The notes below the pieces were generated by a model. The model saw nothing but the letters and a program-made list of their open reading frames with translations, made no database searches and had not been told where the DNA came from. A stretch of DNA of 64,000 nucleotides from Chloroflexota bacterium. GTDB taxonomy: Bacteria; Chloroflexota; Dehalococcoidia; Tepidiformales; Tepidiformaceae. Positions 53,981-62,175 of this stretch are shown one piece after another; the first letter of the stretch is position 1; each line of letters begins with the position of its first letter. Position numbers and translations under genes: made by a program. The stretch lies in contig JAPOQN010000013.1 of the NCBI GenBank assembly GCA_026710655.1, forward strand, positions 1 to 64,000, written 5' to 3'.

Positions 53981-54041
53981 GTTCTGCCTCCTTGCCGGCA
54001 GAAGGCCGGACGCCCATCAGGTCGAGCGCCCTATGCAGTCA

Positions 54042-54064
54042 AAGGTACACCTGCCTGTGCAATT
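54042..54064 (-). promoter_or_regulatory. Shared upstream element of the 102-residue gene
   Basis: On the minus strand AATTGCAC-N7-TGTAC, 65 bases before the ATG, the same word and spacer as at 6465-6487. The -10 candidate is TACCTT and the -35 candidate TTGCGA, 16 bases apart. Confidence 0.5.
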
Positions 54065-54229
54065 CGCAAGTGTGGGCTTGACCCATGCTGAACCCCACAG
54101 AGCGCCCCGGTTCCGGAACGCACTGTGGCCACGGAACCAACGCGCCCCGTCCCTTGCGGCTGAGCGCCCCCCGCGAGAGACTTGACGGAAGATGTCCGCA
54201 ACTGTCGCGGTCCACCTGGAGAACGCCCT

Positions 54230-54297
54230 CGCCCCGGTCTCGCCGGGGCGCACCCTCGGGCGCGCATAGCACGGCGGCCCTCCCGTTGAGGGGCCGC
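54230..54297 (+). other. Two hairpins in the leuA leader
   Basis: The first is a perfect 8-bp stem CGCCCCGG / CCGGGGCG with loop TCTCG (54230-54250). The second is GCGGCC-CTC / GAGGGGCCGC with one bulge (54274-54297). They lie in the 324-base stretch before leuA. They could be part of an attenuation leader, but I see no leucine-rich leader peptide or T-box in the right direction, and no T-run follows. Confidence 0.4.
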
Positions 54298-54383
54298 GAT
54301 CGATCCTGACATCCGGCAGCCCGATGTCTCGCGCCCATCACGCGCGAACCGGGCCTGAGCACCCCTCGGAGGAGCCACCCCAA

Positions 54384-55940
54384 ATGCCCGAAAAGATCCA
54401 CATCTTCGACACAACCTTGCGCGACGGCGAGCAGTCCGCCGGCATCGCCTTCACCCCCGAGGAGAAGCTCGAGATCGCGAAGCAGCTCCAGAAGCTCGGC
54501 GTCGACATCATCGAGGCGGGCTTCCCCTGCTCCACTCCCGGCGACCTCGAAGCCGTCCAGCTCATCTCACGCGAGGTGCGGGGGGCCACCATCTGCGCCC
54601 TCGCCCGCGCCGTCGAAAGCGACGTCGATACCGCCTGGGAGTCCATCAAGGAAGCCGAGGATCCCCGCATCCACGTCTTCATCAACAGCAGCGATATCCA
54701 GATGGCCCACCAGCTGCGCAAGGACCGCGAGCAGGTGCTGACCCAGGCCGAGGCGATGGTGAAGCACGCGGCCACCTACACGAGCAACGTGGAGTTCAGC
54801 CCCATGGACGCCACCCGCTCCGACCCGCACTTCATCTACACCATCGTCGAGCGCTGCATCGATGCCGGGGCAAAGGTCATCAACATCCCCGACTCCGTCG
54901 GCTACGCCATCCCCTCCGAACTCGGCTCCCTTTTCGACATGATCCGCGAGAACGTGCCCAACATCGATAAGGCCCGCCTCAGCTTCCACGGCCAGAACGA
55001 CCTCGGGATGTGTACGGCCAACACCATGACGGCCATCGAGCACGGCGCCCGCCAGGTCGAGGTCACCATCAACGGCATCGGCGAGCGCGCTGGCAACACC
55101 TCCCTCGAGGAGGTCGTGATGGCCATCAAGACGCGCAAGGACTACATGGGTGACGTCGACTGCGACATCGACACGAAGGAGATCTACCGCTCCAGCAAGC
55201 TCGTCGAGCGTCTCTCCGGCATGCCCGTCCAGTGGAACAAGGCCGTCGTCGGCAAGAACGCTTTCCGCCACGGTTCCGGCATCCACCAGGACGGCATCCT
55301 CAAGCTGCGCGAGACCTGGGAGATCATGGACCCGGTCGAAATCGGCATCCCCCAGGGCACCCAGCTCGTGCTGGGCAAGCTCTCCGGCCGCCACTACTTC
55401 AAGCAGCACATGGAAGGGCTCGGCTACGAGCTCACCAATGAGGAGTTGAACCGCGCCTTCAGCGCCTACAAGGAACTCGCCGACAAGAAGATCGAAGTCG
55501 ACGACCGCGACCTCGAGGCGATCGTCAGCGATAACCTCCAGTCCTACTCCCTCGAGGGCGATGTCTGGCGCATCGAGCACGTGCAGGTTTCCAGCGGCGA
55601 CCACGCCACGCCCACCGCCACCCTGCGCCTCCTCTCCCCGGAGGGCGACATCCTCACGGACGCCGCCACCGGCACCGGCCCCGTCGACGCCGTCTACCGG
55701 GCGATCAACCGCATCACCGGTCAGTCGCCCGAGCTCACCGAGTTCAGCGTGAACGCCGTCACCGAAGGCATCGACGCCCAGGGCAAGGTCACAATCCGCA
55801 TCGAGGACGAAGGCCAGACCTACACGGGCCGCTCCGCCGACACCGACATCATCGTCGCCAGCGCGAAGGCGTACATGGCTGCCCTTAACCGCATGCTCAA
55901 CGTCCGCGCGCGTCTTCAGGGAGTGACCGTCAATAGCTAG
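54384..55940 (+). CDS. leuA: 2-isopropylmalate synthase
   Basis: A 518-residue enzyme of leucine synthesis, joining acetyl-CoA and 2-oxoisovalerate. Barrel: IHIFDTTLRDGEQSAG, AGFPCSTPGDLEAVQ, SFHGQNDLGMCTANTM (metal-site His with Gln in the usual second His place), GIGERAGNTSLEE. The linker has KNAFRHGSGIHQDGILK. The C-terminal regulatory domain (from about 390) is present, so leucine feedback is likely. ATG 54384 has CGGAGGAG about 8 bases upstream. No leuBCD in the window. Confidence 0.95.
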   Translation: MPEKIHIFDTTLRDGEQSAGIAFTPEEKLEIAKQLQKLGVDIIEAGFPCSTPGDLEAVQLISREVRGATICALARAVESDVDTAWESIKEAEDPRIHVFINSSDIQMAHQLRKDREQVLTQAEAMVKHAATYTSNVEFSPMDATRSDPHFIYTIVERCIDAGAKVINIPDSVGYAIPSELGSLFDMIRENVPNIDKARLSFHGQNDLGMCTANTMTAIEHGARQVEVTINGIGERAGNTSLEEVVMAIKTRKDYMGDVDCDIDTKEIYRSSKLVERLSGMPVQWNKAVVGKNAFRHGSGIHQDGILKLRETWEIMDPVEIGIPQGTQLVLGKLSGRHYFKQHMEGLGYELTNEELNRAFSAYKELADKKIEVDDRDLEAIVSDNLQSYSLEGDVWRIEHVQVSSGDHATPTATLRLLSPEGDILTDAATGTGPVDAVYRAINRITGQSPELTEFSVNAVTEGIDAQGKVTIRIEDEGQTYTGRSADTDIIVASAKAYMAALNRMLNVRARLQGVTVNS

Positions 55941-56544
55941 GCCCTGGCCCACGCAAGATCGACGGCGGCGGGCGCTCAACGCGGTCGCCGTTGTCGCGCT
56001 CGCGCTCCTCGCGCTGACGCTCCTCGCGGGCTGCACGCGCGACAAGTCGCGACTCACCTCCCCCTCCGCCAAGGCGCTGGTGGGCGTCACCACCCCCGAC
56101 CTGCTCGCCTTCGACCCGACGGAATTGCCCCCGGTCCCCGTCGCCGCCCCGGACGGCTGGCGGCTGACCGTCGACCTCGCCCGCTTCGGCGAACTCGAGG
56201 ACGGCACCCCCGCCCTCGCCATCCTCCTCGATATCGAGAGCGAGCCCGGCGCCGCCATGGACCTCTGGCTGGCCGACGACCAGGGCGTGCTCGCGCGCTG
56301 GTCGGGTGGCTCCACCGAGGACTACCGCGGCGATGTCTGCTTCCAGCTCCCCCTCGCGAGCGAGGACGGTAGCCACGCCATTCCCCTGGCCGGCACCACC
56401 GGCCACACCCTCACAGTCGCCTTCCGCGACCAGACCGGCCGGGTCATCCTGTCAATCACGCGCGGCATCGCCAGCTTCGTCCCCCAGCTAACCGGCGCCC
56501 CGGACCGAGCCGAGGTCTTCCGCGACCTGCTCGCCTGCCCCTGA
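55933..56544 (+). CDS. Lipoprotein with apparent ATA start codon
   Basis: A 203-residue lipoprotein: RRRRALNAVAVVALALLAL then lipobox LLAGC, followed by a beta-rich domain (WRLTVDLARFGELEDGTPAL, LAILLDIESEPGAAMDLWLA, GHTLTVAFRDQTGRVILSI). The frame has no ATG, GTG, TTG or CTG between the upstream stop (55924) and the signal peptide. The only candidate is ATA 55933, with AGGGAG 9 bases before it and an 8-base overlap with leuA. The next canonical start (GTG 56080) would remove the signal peptide and lipobox. Function unknown. Confidence 0.6.
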   Translation: MARPWPTQDRRRRALNAVAVVALALLALTLLAGCTRDKSRLTSPSAKALVGVTTPDLLAFDPTELPPVPVAAPDGWRLTVDLARFGELEDGTPALAILLDIESEPGAAMDLWLADDQGVLARWSGGSTEDYRGDVCFQLPLASEDGSHAIPLAGTTGHTLTVAFRDQTGRVILSITRGIASFVPQLTGAPDRAEVFRDLLACP

Positions 56545-56560
56545 GGGCTTGGTACGCGCC

Positions 56561-56905
56561 CTACGCCGATCGTGTGTCCAGAGAGTGGTCGTTCAGCCAC
56601 CCCGCCAGATCCTCGACTGAACCCCCCTCGCCCCCGGCAACGCCCGCAAGTTCATAGCGCTCGGAGATGTTCACGAGGGCCAGGGCCAGAGCCCTCACGA
56701 TCTCCGCGGGGATCGTCTGCATCTTCGCTCGCGACCGGGCGGCCGTCCGAATGAACTCGCTCGTCGTCACGCCCTCCCGCTTCGCAGCCTCGCGGATTTC
56801 TGCGATTTCCGTGGCGGAGAAGCGAAGTGAGTACACGCTCTTCACTTCCCGCTCCGCCTCGTGGACCTCGGCGTTCTCGTAGTCCCAGTCGTCGTGCTTG
56901 CTCAT
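56561..56905 (-). CDS. Ribbon-helix-helix regulator
   Basis: A 114-residue protein with an RHH (CopG/MetJ-like) DNA-binding segment in the middle: SVYSLRFSATEIAEIREAAK, REGVTTSEFIRTAARS. An acidic N-terminus (MSKHDDWDYENAEVHEAERE) and a C-terminal helical part follow the layout of RHH antitoxins. No toxin is coupled to it; the divergent neighbour is the HicA-like pair. ATG 56905 is chosen because it gives the full domain without the basic shadow upstream. Confidence 0.78.
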   Translation of the reverse strand: MSKHDDWDYENAEVHEAEREVKSVYSLRFSATEIAEIREAAKREGVTTSEFIRTAARSRAKMQTIPAEIVRALALALVNISERYELAGVAGGEGGSVEDLAGWLNDHSLDTRSA

Positions 56906-57121
56906 GCTAGATTCCCTGCCCTTCCGCGAGGGTGCGTTCATGTCTATTGGCTGGCATTGCTGTGATTGGACGCCAGGTCGAACCCCGCGATTCCCACGTA
57001 TTACAAAAGTATAGACGCAAGGATCACAGGTCAAGGACAGGGTCGGAGCGTCATGTGGTGGCGAGCGCCCGCTCGGCGAGGCGTTGCGTTACAACCTGCC
57101 CTCAAGGGGAAACCCTCCAGT

Positions 57122-57163
57122 GTTGTTTTAAGCCAACGGCATGTTGTATTCTGGCAACATGCC
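57122..57163 (+). promoter_or_regulatory. Promoter and double operator of the HicA-like operon
   Basis: -35 TTGTTT (57123-57128), an 18-base spacer and -10 TATTCT (57147-57152). Two GTTG-N8-CAAC sites, at 57122-57137 and 57143-57158, lie on the -35 and -10 boxes, 21 bp centre to centre (two helical turns). The second is extended to a perfect 9-bp repeat GGCATGTTG-N8-CAACATGCC (57138-57163), whose right arm holds the ATG. Transcription should start about at the ATG, giving a leaderless mRNA. Confidence 0.72.
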
Positions 57164-57401
57164 TCGTCGGCGCCATCCGAAGAAGGAGGTGGAAGCGGCG
57201 CTGCGAGAGGCGGAGGCAACGGGATGGCGGATCACCATGTCGGCATCAGGTCACGGTTGGGGAGTGATGTGGTGCCCGGAACAAAGCCGGGAGGGGTGCC
57301 GCCGCTCCATCTCTTCCACGCCGCGCAATCCCGGTAACCACGCCGCGCACCTCCTCCAGGGAATGCGGGGCTGTCCTCACACTACTTCCCGAGGAGACTA
57401 G
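57159..57401 (+). CDS. HicA-like small toxin candidate
   Basis: An 80-residue basic protein with a HicA/YcfA-like layout: KKEVEAALREAEATGWRITM, then SGHGWGVMWCP with the His expected of HicA-type RNases, and SISSTPRNPGNHAAHLLQGM. The N-P-G-N-H segment is typical of a HicA-like group that occurs with a DNA-binding partner. Start at ATG 57159; there is no Shine-Dalgarno site, in keeping with a leaderless mRNA. The partner gene starts 2 bases after the stop. Confidence 0.75.
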   Translation: MPRRRHPKKEVEAALREAEATGWRITMSASGHGWGVMWCPEQSREGCRRSISSTPRNPGNHAAHLLQGMRGCPHTTSRGD

Positions 57402-57403
57402 AA

Positions 57404-57949
57404 ATGGACTTCTATGACTTCACCCTGATCGTCGAAGGCACCGACTTCATTGATGATGAAATGGTCGACGCGGTCTACGAGGCTGGCTGCGACGACGCCA
57501 CCGTCGGCGTCAGCAACGGCGTCCCATGTGCCGACTTCTCCCGCGAGGCCACGAGCCTGGAGGAAGCGGCCCTCTCCGCCATCGCCGACCTCGAGAGCGT
57601 GGATGGCATCGAGGTGATCCGCATCGCTGATGCCGGCCTCGCCTCGATGGCGGACATCGCGGGCCGCACGGGGCGCACGCGCGAGAGCGTCAGGTTACTC
57701 GTGGAGGGGAAGCGCGGGCCCGGCGGCTTTCCCGCGCCTGTCACCGATCCCCGCCGCAGGAACAGGCTCTGGTACTGGCCCGAGGTCGCCCGCTGGTTCG
57801 AGTCCACTGGCGTCGGCCGTGCCACCGGCGACCAGGAGCAGATCCTCGCGGCGATCAACGCCTGGCTCGAGCTGCGCCGCCTGCGCAAGACCGTCGAGCC
57901 GGAGCGCTGGGAGGCGCTGCGGGCGCGCTTCGCCCCGATCCTTCAGTGA
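57404..57949 (+). CDS. HTH partner (antitoxin candidate) of the HicA-like protein
   Basis: A 181-residue protein. N-terminal 75 residues: MDFYDFTLIVEGTDFIDDEM, EAGCDDATVGVSNGVPCADF, a small alpha/beta part that may hold the partner. Middle: a MerR/AlpA-like HTH (LASMADIAGRTGRTRESVRL, GPGGFPAPVTDPRRRNRLWY, WPEVARWFE). C-terminal helices follow. GAGGAG lies before the ATG. It probably neutralises the HicA-like protein and represses the promoter. It ends 7 bases into the convergent permease gene. Confidence 0.72.
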   Translation: MDFYDFTLIVEGTDFIDDEMVDAVYEAGCDDATVGVSNGVPCADFSREATSLEEAALSAIADLESVDGIEVIRIADAGLASMADIAGRTGRTRESVRLLVEGKRGPGGFPAPVTDPRRRNRLWYWPEVARWFESTGVGRATGDQEQILAAINAWLELRRLRKTVEPERWEALRARFAPILQ

Positions 57950-58737
57950 ATGAGGCGCCGCCGCATCAGCTTCACCGCCAGCACGTAGAAGAACGCCGTC
58001 ACCACCGCCAGCCAGAGAAGACTGCCCAGCATCGAGTACTCCAGGTTCCCCGTGACCAGCCCCCGGTAGATGTCGACCACGTGCTTGAGGGGCATGAACC
58101 AGCCCAGGATCTGCACCCAGCGCGGCATCGCGTCGAAGGGAAAGAAGGCGCCTCCGAACCAGAACAGCGGGTTGATCACCAGGTTGAAGAAGTAGGCGAA
58201 GTGGCTCATTGCGCGGGCGATCGAGGCGAAGCAGATCGAGATCGAGCTGAAGAGAAGGCCCGGCAGCACGCCCACTGGCACCGCCAGGATGGCCCAGGGC
58301 GAATCCACCATGTGCAGCCACGGGTTCAGGATCGACGCCACGATCAGGATGTAGGTGCCGTTCACCAGCGCCCGCGTCGTGCCCCACAGGATCTCGCCCG
58401 TGATCACGTCGTCCACGCTGATGGGCGTGGCGATGATCGATTCGTACGTACCCTGCATCTCCAGGCGCACGTAGCTCCCCCAGGCGCACTCGAAGGTCGC
58501 CGCGAACATGGGGAAGAGCGCCAGCAGCCCCGGCGCCAGGAACTCCACGTACTTCTCGCCGCTGTCCAGCTCCACGAACTGCCCCAGCGCCAGGCCCAGT
58601 GCGAGGATGATGGCGAACGGCTCGACGGCGATGCCGAGGAACTCCGTCTTCCAGTTGCGCAGCGTCGCGTCTCGGTTGCGCTGCCACACCCGGAAGGCGC
58701 CGAAGGAGATGTCGGGCGTCAGCGCGAAGGCCGTCAA
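57943..58737 (-). CDS. ABC-2 transporter permease (NodJ-like)
   Basis: A 264-residue permease with about six hydrophobic segments: FLAPGLLALFPMFAATFECA, YESIIATPISVDDVITGEIL, FAYFFNLVINPLFWFGGAFF, PRWVQILGWFMPLKHVVDIY. The P-x-x-x-L-x-W-F-x-P-L-x-H end is the ABC-2 signature of the NodJ branch. It is coupled to the ATPase by a 4-base overlap. It is not close to the permease at 42599. Confidence 0.92.
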   Translation of the reverse strand: MTAFALTPDISFGAFRVWQRNRDATLRNWKTEFLGIAVEPFAIILALGLALGQFVELDSGEKYVEFLAPGLLALFPMFAATFECAWGSYVRLEMQGTYESIIATPISVDDVITGEILWGTTRALVNGTYILIVASILNPWLHMVDSPWAILAVPVGVLPGLLFSSISICFASIARAMSHFAYFFNLVINPLFWFGGAFFPFDAMPRWVQILGWFMPLKHVVDIYRGLVTGNLEYSMLGSLLWLAVVTAFFYVLAVKLMRRRLIH

Positions 58738-59657
58738 TTGAGCAGCCCCCGTCCCGTCAGCAGGAGGAACACGTCCTCCATGTTGCCCGGACGCAGGTGG
58801 GCGCGGTGCGGGTCGCCCACGCGCTCCGCCGCCATCGCCGAGGCGTTCCCGCCGCCGAACACGTAGGTCAGGTCCTCCACCTGCTCGACCGCCACGCCGT
58901 CGCCCTGCGGGAACTCGGCGAGGAGCGCGTCGCGCTCCGGCGGTGGCAGCCGCAGCTCCAGCACCTGCGGCCCCGCAACCTCCGCGATCAAGTCGTGCGG
59001 GCGCCCTTCAACCAGGATCTTCCCGCGATGCATGATCACCAGCCGGTCGCAGAGGTGGGTCGCCTCCTCCATGTAGTGCGTCGTCAGCAGCATCGTCACG
59101 CCCCGGCTCTTGAGCAGCCGCAACTGCTGCCAGACCAGGTGGCGCGCCTGCGGGTCGAGCCCCGTCGTGGGCTCATCCAGGATCAGCACCTGCGGGTTGT
59201 TCACCAGTGCCCGCGCGATCGTGAGTCGCCGCTGCATGCCCCCCGAGAGGTCGTCGACGTTCGAGTCGGCGCGGTCGTCGAGCTGGAACAGCTTGAGCGC
59301 CTCGTCGATGCGCTGCCGCACCTCGTCGCGCCTCAACCCGAAGTAGCGCGCGTACACCTCGAGGTTCTGGCGCACGAGCAGGTCGGGGTCGAGGTTGTCG
59401 TCCTGGGGCACCACGCCGAGGACGGCCTTCACCTTGCGCGGCTCCTCCGCCACGTCCAGCCCCGCCACCTCCAGGTGCCCCGCCGTGACGGGCGAGGTTG
59501 CCGTGATCATCCGGATGGTCGTCGTCTTCCCTGCCCCGTTCGGACCGAGCACGCCGAAGCACTCCCCCTCTTGGATGTGGAACGAAATGTCGTCCACCGC
59601 GACGAAGTCGCCGTAGTGCTTCACGAGGCCGCGCGCCTCAATGAGGGCGGATGTCAC
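58734..59657 (-). CDS. ABC-2 transporter ATP-binding protein (NodI-like)
   Basis: A 307-residue ATPase from GTG 59657 (GAGG upstream; an earlier in-frame ATG at 59717 only adds a non-conserved tail). Walker A GVLGPNGAGKTTT, the QDDNLDPDLLVRQNLEVYAR segment typical of NodI, signature LSGGMQRRLTIARAL, Walker B VLILDEPTTGLDPQ and switch His in LTTHYMEEA. With the NodJ-like permease it forms an exporter, probably of a lipid or sugar compound. Confidence 0.93.
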   Translation of the reverse strand: MTSALIEARGLVKHYGDFVAVDDISFHIQEGECFGVLGPNGAGKTTTIRMITATSPVTAGHLEVAGLDVAEEPRKVKAVLGVVPQDDNLDPDLLVRQNLEVYARYFGLRRDEVRQRIDEALKLFQLDDRADSNVDDLSGGMQRRLTIARALVNNPQVLILDEPTTGLDPQARHLVWQQLRLLKSRGVTMLLTTHYMEEATHLCDRLVIMHRGKILVEGRPHDLIAEVAGPQVLELRLPPPERDALLAEFPQGDGVAVEQVEDLTYVFGGGNASAMAAERVGDPHRAHLRPGNMEDVFLLLTGRGLLN

Positions 59658-59741
59658 GGGATGTGTCCTCTCCGGCGCCTGAATCCGTTCGGCGCCGGGG
59701 CGCAGGCTGCCCGCCATCGTAGGAACGCGGGGAGCCTATGT

Positions 59742-60446
59742 TCAATCGGTGTTGGCCGGCGCCACCCGCAGGGAGAGCTCCGTGCCGCCCCGCAGGGGCA
59801 GCGTGGCCGAGGCGAAGCCGTTGGCCGGGTCCTGCACCCAGGCGACGTAGTCCCCCATCTCGATCGGGAACGAGCCCACGTTGTCGGCCATCACCATGCC
59901 GCCCACGCGCACGTGCGGAGCCAGCAGCTGCAGGATGGTCAGATTCAGGTTGGGGAAGCCGTCGATGAGCACGAGGTCGAGCAGTCCGCCGGGGTCGGCC
60001 AGCGTCTCGCGCGCATCTCCAACGCGGATCTCGGCGAACTCCGCCACCCCTGCTTCCTCAAGGTTCGCCCGGGCCACCGCCGCCTTCGACGGCTGTATCT
60101 CGCTGCCGATCACGAGCCCCCCGCCGTTCTCGCGCATCGCCGCCGCCAGGTAGGTCGTCGAGACGCCGAACGAGGTGCCAAACTCCGCCGCCCGCTGCGC
60201 CCCCAGCGAGCGGGCGAGCAGGTAGAGCAGGTTGCCCTGCTCCCGCTCGAGTGAGATGTACTTGTCGCTGAAGAACTCCACCGCCCCCTCGGCGTTGAAG
60301 GGGCGCGGCTCCGGCTCTGGCTGCGGATCCGGCGGAGCGCCCTGCGCGAACGCTTCCATCTCTGCCTCGGCGGCCGCGTGCAGCCGGTCGAGCACTGCCC
60401 GCACGCGGGGGTCGGGTACGACGCTATGGGGTTCAGTCGAGCTCAT
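59742..60446 (-). CDS. Class I SAM-dependent methyltransferase
   Basis: A 234-residue protein like the catechol O-methyltransferase group: EREQGNLLYLLARSLGAQRA, AEFGTSFGVSTTYLAAAM (SAM loop), GSEIQPSKAAVARANLEEAG, LDLVLIDGFPNLNLTILQLL, GGMVMADNVG. ATG 60446 overlaps the upstream TPR gene by 14 bases. It probably methylates a small hydroxylated molecule; not further defined. Confidence 0.87.
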   Translation of the reverse strand: MSSTEPHSVVPDPRVRAVLDRLHAAAEAEMEAFAQGAPPDPQPEPEPRPFNAEGAVEFFSDKYISLEREQGNLLYLLARSLGAQRAAEFGTSFGVSTTYLAAAMRENGGGLVIGSEIQPSKAAVARANLEEAGVAEFAEIRVGDARETLADPGGLLDLVLIDGFPNLNLTILQLLAPHVRVGGMVMADNVGSFPIEMGDYVAWVQDPANGFASATLPLRGGTELSLRVAPANTD

Positions 60447-61290
60447 CGTCATCATCATCCTCGTCGCCGTCGGTTGTGGCTGTGTCCCCATCATCTTCGT
60501 AGATCTGCGTTTCCTGCCAGCCCTCTTCCGGCAGTTCGTCCGCCGTGGACATCTTCTCCGTGGGGCCGTCCTCGTCCTCGGTCAGGTCCTCCACGTTCTC
60601 CCGGCGGAAGTCGCGCCGGGTGTAGGCGCGCACCTCGCTGATACTCGACTTGGGGAAGCTCACCTTGCCCGCCTGCGAGGGGTCCTGGTACGTCTCCCGC
60701 ACGATGATGCGTGGCGGCTCGGCTGTGCTCACGAGCGCCGCCGAGTAGCGGTTTCCCCCGCCCATCAGCCGCGCCAGCCGCAGCCCCACCCGCGGCTCCA
60801 CCATCCCCAGGTAGACCCCACCCGGCGTGACCGCGTTGATGGCGTTCCCCTTGACCTCCAGCTCCACCGGGTCGCCCGCGTCGAGCGCCCCCAGGGCGGC
60901 GGACGGCGCCGCCTCCAGCCGCACGACCGCCGCCTTCCCCACGTCCTCGATGAACAGGCCCCGGCTCATCTGTGCGGCGGGCTCGGCGGCGGGCGCCTCT
61001 TCCTTGGCCTGCGCCAGCCGGTCCAGGTTGCGCTGCGCGATCGCGTTCGTCGGGTCGACCGCCAGCGCCCGCTCGTACACGAGCCGCGCGTCCTTGATAC
61101 GGCCGAGCTCGGTGAAGGCCTTGCCCAGCCGGTTGTAGACCTCGGCGTCGTCGCCGAAGCGCGCGATCAACTCGCGGTTGAGCGCCGCCGCTTCCTGCCA
61201 GCGACCCGCCACGGCCAGCTTCACCGCCTGCTCGTTGGCAGCCCGCCGCGCCCCTGGCGTGTCTGGCACCCGTGCCGATAGCTCGCTCAT
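60433..61290 (-). CDS. TPR-repeat protein
   Basis: A 285-residue protein from ATG 61290. Residues about 20-95 are TPR helices (WQEAAALNRELIARFGDDAE, VYNRLGKAFTELGRIKDARL, VYERALAVDPTNAIAQRNLD). The middle (about 105-215) is a beta-rich part without a family name I know (GDPVELEVKGNAINAVTPGG). The C-terminus is very acidic. It probably acts as a scaffold. Confidence 0.82.
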   Translation of the reverse strand: MSELSARVPDTPGARRAANEQAVKLAVAGRWQEAAALNRELIARFGDDAEVYNRLGKAFTELGRIKDARLVYERALAVDPTNAIAQRNLDRLAQAKEEAPAAEPAAQMSRGLFIEDVGKAAVVRLEAAPSAALGALDAGDPVELEVKGNAINAVTPGGVYLGMVEPRVGLRLARLMGGGNRYSAALVSTAEPPRIIVRETYQDPSQAGKVSFPKSSISEVRAYTRRDFRRENVEDLTEDEDGPTEKMSTADELPEEGWQETQIYEDDGDTATTDGDEDDDDDELD

Positions 61291-61388
61291 CGGCGGCAGA
61301 ATAGGGCCGTGCCCCCTGAGCGGCAACGCCCCTGACGCTCTCGTAAGGTGCCCCGCCCCCGCAACCGGCGGGCGTACAATCGCCCGTC

Positions 61389-62168
61389 ATGGACAGCATC
61401 CCGATTCTCATCTCCGGAAGCGGCAACATGGGCCGCCAGGTGGCCCTCGCCGCCGCCGCCGACCCCGCCACCGAACCCCTTGCCTTCATCGACGCTCTCG
61501 GCGAGGGCGACTCCTGCGAGGGCCTGCCTCTCTACCGCGAGGCCGCCCCCGCCCTCGACGCCCACAGCCCCGAGGTCGTCGTCGACTTCTCCAACGCCGC
61601 CTGGACCCCCGCCCTCGCCCGCGCCGCCCTCGAGCGCGGCGTGCGCCTCGTCATCGGCACGACCGGCCTGCCCGCCGAGTTCCTCGACGAGCTGCGCGAG
61701 GAGGCGGCTGCGCGCAAGGTTGGGGTCGTCGTCGCGCCGAACTTCGCTATCGGCGCCGTCCTGCTGATGCACTTCGCCCGCCAGGCCGCCCGCTTCTTCG
61801 ACCACGCCGAGATCATCGAGCTGCACCACGCCGGCAAGGTCGATGCCCCCAGCGGCACGGCGAAAGCCACTGCCGAGCAGATGGTCGAGGCCCGCGGCGA
61901 GCCCTTCCAGCGGATGGAAGCGGAAGTCCAGACCGTTCCGAACACCCGTGGCGGCGAGGTCGGCGGCGTGACCCTGCACTCGGTGCGGATGCCCGGGCTC
62001 GTTGCCCACCAGGAAGTGCTTCTCGGCGGGCTCGGCCAGACGCTCTCCCTGCGCCACGACAGCACCGGCCGCGACTCGTTCATGCCGGGCGTCCTCGCGG
62101 CAGTGAAGGCTGTCCGGGAAACCGAGGGCCTCGTCCTCGGCCTCGACGAACTCTTCGGGCTCGACTAG
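61389..62168 (+). CDS. dapB: 4-hydroxy-tetrahydrodipicolinate reductase
   Basis: A 259-residue enzyme of the lysine/diaminopimelate pathway using NAD(P)H. Seen: PILISGSGNMGRQVALAAA (dinucleotide site), VVDFSNAAW, VIGTTGLP, APNFAIGAVLLMHFARQAA, and the substrate/catalytic segment ELHHAGKVDAPSGTA. The S-G-S-G-N-M-G start is a slight variant of the usual G-x-x-G-x-M-G. It lies between the TPR gene and gyrA. Confidence 0.94.
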   Translation: MDSIPILISGSGNMGRQVALAAAADPATEPLAFIDALGEGDSCEGLPLYREAAPALDAHSPEVVVDFSNAAWTPALARAALERGVRLVIGTTGLPAEFLDELREEAAARKVGVVVAPNFAIGAVLLMHFARQAARFFDHAEIIELHHAGKVDAPSGTAKATAEQMVEARGEPFQRMEAEVQTVPNTRGGEVGGVTLHSVRMPGLVAHQEVLLGGLGQTLSLRHDSTGRDSFMPGVLAAVKAVRETEGLVLGLDELFGLD

Positions 62169-62175
62169 AGGCCGG

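Noticed and set aside
54205-54217. T-box-like word (AGGTGGACCGCGA) near leuA
   Set aside because: It is on the strand opposite to leuA, and the gene it would serve (the small gene starting at 53980) is not an amino-acid gene. No specifier hairpin or terminator pair was found.
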